In this document: positions 1 to 5,512 of the stretch, one piece after another | Numbering within the stretch: position 1 is the stretch's first letter | Layout of the letters: each line of letters starts with the position of its first letter | Assembly (NCBI GenBank): GCA_964522605.1 | Contig: CAZFWV010000256.1 | Coordinates: 1 to 9,884 of the forward strand | From: CAVZLD01 sp964522605 | GTDB taxonomy: Bacteria; Planctomycetota; Planctomycetia; Pirellulales; Pirellulaceae | DNA: 9,884 nucleotides | Reading direction: 5' to 3' | Notes under the pieces: generated by a model | Told to the model about the DNA's origin: nothing | The model's input: the letters and a program-made list of their open reading frames with translations, nothing else | Database searches by the model: none | Position numbers and translations under genes: made by a program

Positions 1-500
1 GCACGATCCGCAGTCGACTCGGCCGTCTCGAGGAACTCGAATCGATTCGTTCGGGTGACGAGCTGTCGACGTATTCGAAAAAGATGCAATCGTCTCTTAA
101 CCGGGAATATCGCAAGATGTACCGCAACCTGAATGGGATGCGGACAATGACTCGGCTGCCCGAATGCCTCGTTGTGATCGATCCTCGCAAGGAAAAGAAC
201 GCCGTGCGGGAAGCGCAGAAGTTGGGCATCACGACGGTGGGGTTGATCGACACGGACTGTGATCCGGACTGGGTCGATTTGCCGATTCCGGGTAATGACG
301 ACGGCATTCGGTCCATTGAGCTGGTGACGTCGTTACTGGCCGACGCCATCCTGCAGGGGCGAGCGGAAGCTCCCGCCGGAAAAGGCGATGCCGGACCGGC
401 GGCAAGTGACCAGGATGCGGGGGCACCGACGTCAGAGCCTGCTGCCGAAGGATCTTCCGAAGCGACCGATCAGGATACGGTTGAGCAGTCGGCAGAATAG
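1..500 (+). CDS. rpsB: 30S ribosomal protein S2, 3' part (partial gene)
   Basis: The gene enters from the left edge. The first complete codon is at position 3 and the frame ends with TAG at 498-500. The visible part covers the C-terminal two thirds of S2, a protein of the small ribosomal subunit that binds late in 30S assembly with S1. Recognisable family stretches are KKMQSSLNREYRKMYRNLNG, then MTRLPECLVVIDPRKEKNAVREAQKLGI, then GLIDTDCDPDWVDLPIPGNDDGIRSIELVTSLLADAI, which is the classic S2 C-terminal core. After that comes a tail of about 45 residues rich in Ala, Gly, Glu and Asp (GDAGPAASDQDAGAP and onward). It is acidic, low in complexity and probably disordered, and such tails vary among S2 proteins. 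The downstream order tsf-pyrH-frr is the conserved bacterial arrangement. The start codon lies outside the window. Confidence 0.96.
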   Translation, partial: TIRSRLGRLEELESIRSGDELSTYSKKMQSSLNREYRKMYRNLNGMRTMTRLPECLVVIDPRKEKNAVREAQKLGITTVGLIDTDCDPDWVDLPIPGNDDGIRSIELVTSLLADAILQGRAEAPAGKGDAGPAASDQDAGAPTSEPAAEGSSEATDQDTVEQSAE

Positions 501-674
501 CTCAACCCCGTTGATCGGCTCCTCGCGAGGGTTCGTCGTTTCGCCCGACTGCCCGCGCCCAGAACTATCGCCCCGGCGACGCGGCCCGCAGTTCAGTCGT
601 CCTTCCGTTCGCACCCGCAACCCGCATCGCATTTTCATTTCACAGGTATTCAGGAGTATTGGGAGAATCGAGTC

Positions 675-1496
675 ATGGCCGAAATCACCGCGGCAGCCGT
701 CAAGTCCCTGCGTGAGCGTACGGGTTTGCCGATGATGGATTGCAAGAAAGCGCTCGCAGAGTGCGGTGCGGACGAAGATGCTGCAATCGAGTGGCTTCGC
801 AAGCAGGGTCTGAAGACCATGGAGTTGCGCGGCGGCCGAGAGACCAGTTTCGGTCGGATGGGGATCTTCGCCAGCCTCGAGGAGCCAACGGGGGCGATGG
901 TGGAACTCAAGTGCGAAAGCGCTCCCGTGGCGGCCAATGAAGAGTTCATCCAGCTGGCCAATGACCTGGCAGAACAACTCGCGAAAAGCGGCGTCGAATC
1001 GGCCGAGGAATTACTCGACCAGCCCTCGCCGAGTAAGAAGGGAATGACGATTCGCGATCAGAAAGATGAGCTCTGCAACCGGATCCGTGAAGTCTTCAAC
1101 GTCGGTCGCATGATTCGCTTCGAAGGGCCGTGCGGTGGATATTCCCACAATGCCGGTACCATCTCGGGGGTCTTGCTGCAATTGACCGGTGGTGACATGG
1201 AGACCGCCAAGAACATCTGCATGCACATCGCCGCGATGCGCCCGCAGGCTCTGTCGGTCGCCGAACTCGATCCCGAAGTGGTTGCCCGCGAGCGAGATAT
1301 TCTGACCGAAGCGGCGCGCAAGGAAGGCAAGCCGGAGAACATCATCGACAAAATGGTCGATGGCCGCATGCGGAACTTCTATGCCGAGTCGGTTCTGACA
1401 GAACAGTCGTACGTCAAAGATGAAAAGCAGACGGTCGGCGACTATGCCAAGGCCAACGGCGCCCAACTGGTGCGGTTTGTCCACTGGGAACTGTAG
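675..1496 (+). CDS. tsf: Elongation factor Ts
   Basis: EF-Ts is the cytoplasmic guanine nucleotide exchange factor that recycles EF-Tu-GDP to EF-Tu-GTP during translation. The product is 273 residues, close to the usual size. The N-terminal UBA-like domain (about 1-50) has the family signature ERTGLPMMDCKKALAECGAD and WLRKQGL. The core (about 55-270) has the pattern AMVELKCES...NEEFIQLANDLAEQ, then MHIAAMRPQAL, and the C-terminal DYAKANGAQLVRFVHWEL. The start ATG at 675 is supported by GGGAGA at 661-666, 8 nt upstream. The oddity is at residues 80-85, which read C-E-S-A-P-V. E. coli EF-Ts has C-Q-T-D-F-V there, and its Asp80 and Phe81 reach the Mg2+ site of EF-Tu. The gene lies 174 nt after rpsB and 12 nt before pyrH, with which it is probably cotranscribed. 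Confidence 0.96.
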   Translation: MAEITAAAVKSLRERTGLPMMDCKKALAECGADEDAAIEWLRKQGLKTMELRGGRETSFGRMGIFASLEEPTGAMVELKCESAPVAANEEFIQLANDLAEQLAKSGVESAEELLDQPSPSKKGMTIRDQKDELCNRIREVFNVGRMIRFEGPCGGYSHNAGTISGVLLQLTGGDMETAKNICMHIAAMRPQALSVAELDPEVVARERDILTEAARKEGKPENIIDKMVDGRMRNFYAESVLTEQSYVKDEKQTVGDYAKANGAQLVRFVHWEL

Positions 1497-1502
1497 AAGG
1501 AG
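1497..1502 (+). promoter_or_regulatory. Ribosome binding site fixing the GTG start of pyrH
   Basis: AAGGAG begins directly after the tsf stop codon and lies 6 nt before the GTG at 1509. An overlapping GTG at 1507 is followed at once by TGA, so only 1509 can serve. The position right at the tsf stop suggests translational coupling of the two genes. Confidence 0.75.
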
Positions 1503-1508
1503 CGCCGT

Positions 1509-2270
1509 GTGAACCAGCCCGAACCCGAATCCCCCACGCCGCGTTTCAAACGAATTGTGATGAAGCTGTCCGGCGAGAGCTTCACGCGAGCCGGTGAACG
1601 CGGAATCAGTATGGATGAGGTCGTACGCACGGCCCGCCAAATCCATCAGGCCCAACAGCTCGGCTGTGAACTGGCCGTCGTCGTGGGGGGCGGGAACATC
1701 TTGCGAGGTGCCCACTTCAAGGGGGCGAATGCCAGCATTCACGAAGCGACTGCCCACTACATGGGCATGCTGGCGACCGTAATTAATGGCTTGGCTCTGC
1801 AAGATGCGCTCGAAATCCTCGGCTCCGATACCCGCCTGATGACCGCCATTCGAATGGATGGTGTCGCTGAGCCTTACATTCGCCGCCGTGCCCATCGGCA
1901 CCTGGAAAAGGGTCGGATCATCATCCTTGCCGCCGGTACGGGGAGTCCGTTCGTTACCACAGACACGGCCGCCGCCCAGCGTGCTTTGGAACTGGAGGCC
2001 GATGTGGTCTTCAAGGCCACGCGCGTCGATGGCGTGTTCAGCGACGATCCGGAACGGAACCCGCATGCCGTTCTCTACCGTGAACTCGATTACAGCACGG
2101 TGCTGGAACAGAACCTCCGCGTCATGGACCACACCGCAATCACACAGTGCATGGAACGTGAAATGCCCGTGCTGGTCTTCAACTACCAGAAGAATGGAAA
2201 CATTCAACGGGCCATTCTCGGGGAAGCGGTCGGCACGCTGATCTCCAGCCAAGTGCCGAGGCAGCGCTAG
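1509..2270 (+). CDS. pyrH: Uridylate kinase (UMP kinase)
   Basis: PyrH phosphorylates UMP to UDP with ATP in cytoplasmic pyrimidine nucleotide synthesis. Bacterial PyrH is a hexamer of the amino-acid-kinase fold and is unrelated to eukaryotic UMP/CMP kinase. The 253-residue product has the expected landmarks: KRIVMKLSGESF near residues 14-25 (phosphate-binding K-x-S-G-E), VVVGGGNILRG at about 57-67, MGMLATVINGLALQDALE (UMP-binding region), then AAGTGSPFVTTDTAAAQRA and VVFKATRVDGVFSDDP (nucleotide site). It starts with GTG and carries about 13 extra residues rich in Pro and Glu before the core, which makes it slightly longer than the roughly 240-residue E. coli protein. It follows tsf by 12 nt and ends with TAG. 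The gap to frr is 186 nt, so frr is less tightly coupled. Confidence 0.96.
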   Translation: MNQPEPESPTPRFKRIVMKLSGESFTRAGERGISMDEVVRTARQIHQAQQLGCELAVVVGGGNILRGAHFKGANASIHEATAHYMGMLATVINGLALQDALEILGSDTRLMTAIRMDGVAEPYIRRRAHRHLEKGRIIILAAGTGSPFVTTDTAAAQRALELEADVVFKATRVDGVFSDDPERNPHAVLYRELDYSTVLEQNLRVMDHTAITQCMEREMPVLVFNYQKNGNIQRAILGEAVGTLISSQVPRQR

Positions 2271-2444
2271 AGCCTTGGCACAGCGAAGAACTCAGGTTGC
2301 GAGGAGCCGGTTCGCTCTTTAACCTTTGTTCTACAGACAACCCAATGGTGCAGCACCGGAACGGTCGCCCAGCAGACTTTGAGGGGGGATCCGAGCCGTA
2401 CGGGTTTCCTCGGCGAACTTGCTGCTCGATCACGACCTGAATGC

Positions 2445-2450
2445 GGGAGG
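2445..2450 (+). promoter_or_regulatory. Ribosome binding site deciding the frr start
   Basis: GGGAGG touches the ATG at 2451 with no spacing and lies 6 nt before the in-frame ATG at 2457. Normal spacing therefore favours 2457. Starting there gives 187 residues, almost exactly the usual length of ribosome recycling factor. The upstream in-frame extension to a TTG at 2379 has no such site. Confidence 0.7.
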
Positions 2451-2456
2451 ATGACA

Positions 2457-3020
2457 ATGCACTCGGAAGAAGAAATCCTGCTGGACGCGGAAGAGCGAAT
2501 GGAAAAAGCGGTCGATGTGCTCAAGAAGAGTCTGTCTGGAATCCGCACCGGTCGGGCCAATCCAGGACTGGTCGACTCACTCCGCGTCGAAGTGTACGGC
2601 TCACCCACTCCGATCAAGCAGATCGCCTCGGTTGGTGCTCCGGAACCCACTCAGATTGTGATCCGACCGTACGATCCCAGTACGATTAAGGAGATTGAGA
2701 AGGCCATTCTTGCTGGAGATCTCGGCCTGAATCCGCAGAATGACGGCCGCGTCGTGCGGATCAATATCCCGGCCCTCTCGATGGAGGTGCGCAAGAAGAT
2801 GGTCAGCCGCATCAAGGAACTTGCGGAAGAGGCGAAGATCTCGATCCGCAATATCCGACGCGACGCCAATAAAGCGGCCGACTCCGCGGAAAAAGCGAAG
2901 TCGATCAGTGAGGACCAGCGCGATGACGTCAAGGACGAAGTCCAGAAGCTGACCGATAAATTCGAAGCCCGCGTGACCGAACTGGCCAAGCAGCGCGAGA
3001 CCGAAGTGCTGGAAGACTGA
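2457..3020 (+). CDS. frr: Ribosome recycling factor
   Basis: RRF works with EF-G to split the post-termination ribosome and release mRNA and tRNA. The 187-residue product matches the usual length of about 185. Domain I, the three-helix bundle, is formed by residues 1-30 and the C-terminal half. The family motif SGIRTGRANPGLVDSLRVEVYG lies near residues 27-48. Domain II follows with TPIKQIASVGAPEPTQIVIRPYD. The C-terminal helices include VRKKMVSRIKELAEEAKISIRNIRRDAN and end in a charged stretch KLTDKFEARVTELAKQRE. I chose ATG 2457 because the Shine-Dalgarno sequence at 2445-2450 sits correctly for it and because homologues start here. The gene closes the rpsB-tsf-pyrH-frr cluster. A candidate promoter for the next gene begins only 14 nt after the TGA. 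Confidence 0.96.
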   Translation: MHSEEEILLDAEERMEKAVDVLKKSLSGIRTGRANPGLVDSLRVEVYGSPTPIKQIASVGAPEPTQIVIRPYDPSTIKEIEKAILAGDLGLNPQNDGRVVRINIPALSMEVRKKMVSRIKELAEEAKISIRNIRRDANKAADSAEKAKSISEDQRDDVKDEVQKLTDKFEARVTELAKQRETEVLED

Positions 3021-3033
3021 CGGTCAGTTCATC

Positions 3034-3063
3034 TTGACGGCCTCCGCCGACCCTGCGTACACT
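3034..3063 (+). promoter_or_regulatory. Candidate sigma70-type promoter for the parvulin-like gene
   Basis: TTGACG at 3034-3039 matches five of six bases of the -35 consensus. TACACT at 3058-3063 matches four of six of the -10 consensus. The spacer is 18 nt. Transcription would start near 3070 and give a leader of about 70 nt before the ATG at 3139. This would let the exported protein be made separately from the translation cluster. The call is by inspection only, and planctomycete promoter rules are not well known. Confidence 0.45.
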
Positions 3064-3138
3064 CCGGCTCCGTGGCTGGCGCGATCCCGCCATTGAGACG
3101 CTAGCTTGTCATTGCCATCGGTTTAAGGAGGAACCGTG

Positions 3139-5067
3139 ATGTCCCGCTATCGCATGGATGCACCCATCCACCTGCCCTTCCTGGCCCTTCTGCTGGCCGG
3201 TCTGTTCTGTCTGATGTTGACGTGCCCCGTCGATTCTGCCGCTCCGCAGAATCCCGCGACGGCCGACCCGAATGCAACCGCGTCGGCGGCCGACAGTGGC
3301 AGTAAGCCGGCCATCGTCGCCGTTGTCAATGGACAGTCGATCTCCCGACAGGAGTTGGCTCAGCAGTGTCTGAAGCGGTACGGCGACACCGTGCTCGAAA
3401 GTCTGGTCAACAAACACCTGATTTTGCAGGCCTGCCAGCAGCGAGGTGTTCAAATTACGCGCGAACACATCGAAGAAGAGATCCAACGCATCAGCGCCCG
3501 ATTCAATCTGCCGAAAGACCGCTGGCTGGAGATGCTTCAGCAAGAGCGGAATATTTCGCCGGAACAGTATCGGCGGGATATCATCTGGCCGACGCTCGCG
3601 TTGCGATCGCTGGCTGCGAATAAACTCGTCGTTACCGAGGAGATGATGGCCCAGGAGTTCGAATCCGAATACGGGCCGAAAGTCCAAGTCCGGATGATTG
3701 CGGTCAGTGATCGCAAGAAGGCGGAAGAGTTGTTGCGGCAAGCCAAGGCGGCGCCCGACCAATTCGGTACGCTCGCCAAACAACATTCCGAAGATCCCAA
3801 CAGTGCAGCCGCGCGAGGTTTGATCCCGCCGATTCGGCGACACATTGGTGATTCGTCGATCGAGAAGGTTGCGTACGCGCTGAAACCGGGTGAGATCTCG
3901 CCGATCGTTGAGGTCGCGAATCAGTACTTGATCTTGATGTGCGAAAAGCACCTGCCAGCGGCTCATATCTCGCCGCAGTATCGACAGGTGGCGAATGAAC
4001 GGATCAAGGAACGGATCATGGATCGCCAATTGCGCGAGGCTTCGACCGAGCTGTTCGATCAGCTGCAGACAAACGCGCAGGTCGTCAATGTCTATAACGA
4101 CCCGCAACTCCGTGATGCTCAGCCGGGTGTCGCGGCGACAATTAACGGTCAGCAGATCACTGTTCGGCAGTTGGCCGAGGAGTGCATTGCCCGCCACGGC
4201 GTCGATGTACTCGATTCCGAGATCAATCTGAAGCTTCTGCAGCAGGCGTTAAAGAAGAGTAACAAGTCGGTGTCGCGCGACGAAGTGAATGATGAAATCG
4301 GACGAGCTGCCGAAGCGTACGGCTATCTGACGGCTGACAAGAAGCCGGACGTACAGCGGTGGCTCCAGGAAATCACCGAGCAAGAAGGGATCAGCACCGA
4401 TATTTACATTCGGGACGCGGTCTGGCCTTCTGTCGCATTGAAAAAGCTTGTCGCCGACGAGGTCCAAGTCAGCCAGGATGACTTGAAAAAGGGTTTTGAA
4501 GCAAATTATGGCGAGCGGGTCGAGGTCCTGGCGATCGTGTTGGGAAACCAGCGGGTCGCCCAGGAAGTCTGGGATATGGCTCGTTCGAACATGAACCCAA
4601 CCTTCTTCGGCGAACTCGCTGCCCAGTATTCGATCGAGCCGGTCTCACGCGCGAACCTCGGTGAAGTTCCCCCGATCCGTCGCTTCAGCGGTCAGCCAAA
4701 GATCGAAGAGGAAGCGTTTACACTCACCAAGGAAGATCCCCTTTCCGCGATTGTGGCTGTCGCCGACAAGTACGTTCTGATGTACTTTCTGGGGCGGACC
4801 GAGCCCGTCGTGCGCGATCTGGAGCCGGTCCGCGAAGAGCTGCAGAACGACCTGCGCGAGAAGAAGATGCGACTTGCCATGGCGCAGCAGTTCGACCAGA
4901 TCCGAGAAACCGCGCAGATCGACAACTTCCTGGCCGGTACCGTCCAGAATGGAGTTTCGGCGTCGCCCTCCAGTGGAAGCGTCGGACAAGCGGGTCAACC
5001 GGCGCGGACCAGCCCCAAGTTGGTGCGACCCGTCTCCGCTCAGGGACAGCGCCCGCCCGTACGGTGA
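3139..5067 (+). CDS. Exported protein with two tandem SurA/parvulin-like modules
   Basis: This 642-residue protein has an N-terminal hydrophobic segment (about 11-29, HLPFLALLLAGLFCLMLTC). A likely signal peptidase I site follows near SAA (33-35), so it should act outside the cytoplasmic membrane. Two copies of the same layout follow at about 57-270 and 328-552. Each has V-x-NGQ-x-I, a helical SurA_N-like part, RD-x-x-WP-x-x-AL, then a parvulin-like part. Aligned positions sit about 272-281 residues apart. The two histidines used by active parvulins (in ARHILV and GYHII) are replaced by Met186/Leu264 in copy 1 and Ala465/Val546 in copy 2. The GGDLG loop is replaced by PPIRR (230-234 and 511-515). 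This suggests a chaperone-like binding protein rather than an isomerase. The tail (about 588-642) is low in complexity. AAGGAGG at 3125-3131 gives 7-nt spacing to ATG 3139. A GTG at 3136 is the less likely start. Confidence 0.8.
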   Translation: MSRYRMDAPIHLPFLALLLAGLFCLMLTCPVDSAAPQNPATADPNATASAADSGSKPAIVAVVNGQSISRQELAQQCLKRYGDTVLESLVNKHLILQACQQRGVQITREHIEEEIQRISARFNLPKDRWLEMLQQERNISPEQYRRDIIWPTLALRSLAANKLVVTEEMMAQEFESEYGPKVQVRMIAVSDRKKAEELLRQAKAAPDQFGTLAKQHSEDPNSAAARGLIPPIRRHIGDSSIEKVAYALKPGEISPIVEVANQYLILMCEKHLPAAHISPQYRQVANERIKERIMDRQLREASTELFDQLQTNAQVVNVYNDPQLRDAQPGVAATINGQQITVRQLAEECIARHGVDVLDSEINLKLLQQALKKSNKSVSRDEVNDEIGRAAEAYGYLTADKKPDVQRWLQEITEQEGISTDIYIRDAVWPSVALKKLVADEVQVSQDDLKKGFEANYGERVEVLAIVLGNQRVAQEVWDMARSNMNPTFFGELAAQYSIEPVSRANLGEVPPIRRFSGQPKIEEEAFTLTKEDPLSAIVAVADKYVLMYFLGRTEPVVRDLEPVREELQNDLREKKMRLAMAQQFDQIRETAQIDNFLAGTVQNGVSASPSSGSVGQAGQPARTSPKLVRPVSAQGQRPPVR

Positions 5068-5103
5068 CGGGGCAGGATGATCATCCGGCTCAAAGTTGGA
5101 GCG

Positions 5104-5146
5104 TCGCTTCACGCCTCACCGAAGGTCGCGTGAAGCGAGGGCCTTT
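5104..5146 (+). terminator. Terminator-like hairpin after the parvulin-like gene
   Basis: TCGCTTCACGC (5104-5114) pairs perfectly with GCGTGAAGCGA (5128-5138), an 11-bp stem. The 13-nt loop can add ACC/GGT pairs closed by GAA. It starts 37 nt after the stop codon and is followed by GGGCCTTT, so the T-run is short. The shape fits a weak intrinsic terminator or an mRNA 3'-end stabiliser. The stem itself is certain and the function is inferred. Confidence 0.55.
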
Positions 5147-5246
5147 CGCATGACGGTTGCGCACGCGGACGAGGCTGTCCCTCGCAGGTAATCCACCAAC
5201 GCGATTCTTGCCAGCGCCTTAACCCGAGGTGTTCTCTCGGAACCAC

Positions 5247-5392
5247 GGAAACCCGAAGCGCCAACGAAGGGGTTCGCTGTGCGGCGGAGACGTATTTTTA
5301 CTGCCGATCATTCTGCCGAGGGTGCGATTTAGGGCAGATCTTCCGCGAATTGCCGTACCGCCCTGACCCCTTCGCTAGCGCTTCGGGTTTCC
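5247..5392. repeat. 146-bp element with 26-bp near-perfect inverted ends (MITE-like)
   Basis: Positions 5247-5272 and 5367-5392 are reverse complements over 26 nt with two mismatches. The left arm begins GGAAACCCGAAGCGC and the right arm ends GCGCTTCGGGTTTCC. The spacer is 94 nt and codes for nothing visible. The core AACCCGAAGCG...GCGAAGGG resembles a short palindromic repeat I recall from planctomycete intergenic regions, but this is memory and not a search result. I see no clear target-site duplication next to the ends. It could be a non-autonomous mobile element, two facing copies of a short repeat, or a structured RNA. Confidence 0.6.
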
Positions 5393-5444
5393 ATATTCGG
5401 CCACTCTGGTCGCGCGTTCCGTATTGCTTCCGTCTCTCAGCGTC

Positions 5445-5450
5445 TATAAT
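5445..5450 (+). promoter_or_regulatory. Candidate -10 box for the beta-helix gene
   Basis: A perfect TATAAT lies 62 nt before the ATG at 5513 (50 nt before the GTG at 5501), in a gap of otherwise higher GC. The nearest -35-like sequence is TTGCTT at 5424-5429. It matches only three of six bases, and the 15-nt spacer is short. Transcription would begin near 5457. Confidence 0.5.
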
Positions 5451-5512
5451 GACGGCTCCTCCCGAGAAGATCTCGCCTGCCGCTTCCTGCCTGCCGCAAT
5501 GTGACCAAGATC

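Larger units (their letters stand above)
5068..5512. other. 445-nt intergenic region with three structural elements
   Basis: No gene is supported here: open frames are short, lack ribosome binding sites and resemble nothing I know. The gap holds a terminator-like hairpin (5104-5146), a 146-bp element with 26-bp inverted ends (5247-5392), and a TATAAT box (5445-5450) ahead of the next gene. Between 5147 and 5246 I see only a small stem, CCGAG (5224-5228) against CTCGG (5236-5240). Confidence 0.7.

Noticed and set aside
388..735. Open frame crossing the rpsB-tsf gap
   Set aside because: It overlaps both flanking genes in another frame, is Arg/Ser/Pro rich and has no ribosome binding site. The gap also holds a 10-bp palindrome (521-530), which is too short to call.
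1011..2252. 413-codon open frame on the minus strand over tsf and pyrH
   Set aside because: It lies antisense to two well-recognised genes. Its translation resembles no family and follows from the codon bias of the + strand genes.
2271..2456. Possible promoter or leader between pyrH and frr
   Set aside because: I found no pair of -35 and -10 hexamers with sensible spacing and no strong stem. The gap remains unexplained.
3012..3030. Terminator at the end of frr
   Set aside because: ACTGA and TCAGT around the stop codon form only a 5-bp stem with no T-run.
3164..3231. Lipoprotein signal (Cys at the end of the hydrophobic stretch) in the parvulin-like protein
   Set aside because: The residues before the cysteine (M-L-T-C) do not fit a lipobox, which wants a small residue at -1 and usually Leu at -3. 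A signal peptidase I site a few residues later fits better.
3109..4197. 362-codon minus-strand open frame over the parvulin-like gene
   Set aside because: It is antisense to a protein with clear internal duplication and a good ribosome binding site. The reverse translation is rich in Arg, Leu and Asp, as expected of a shadow frame.
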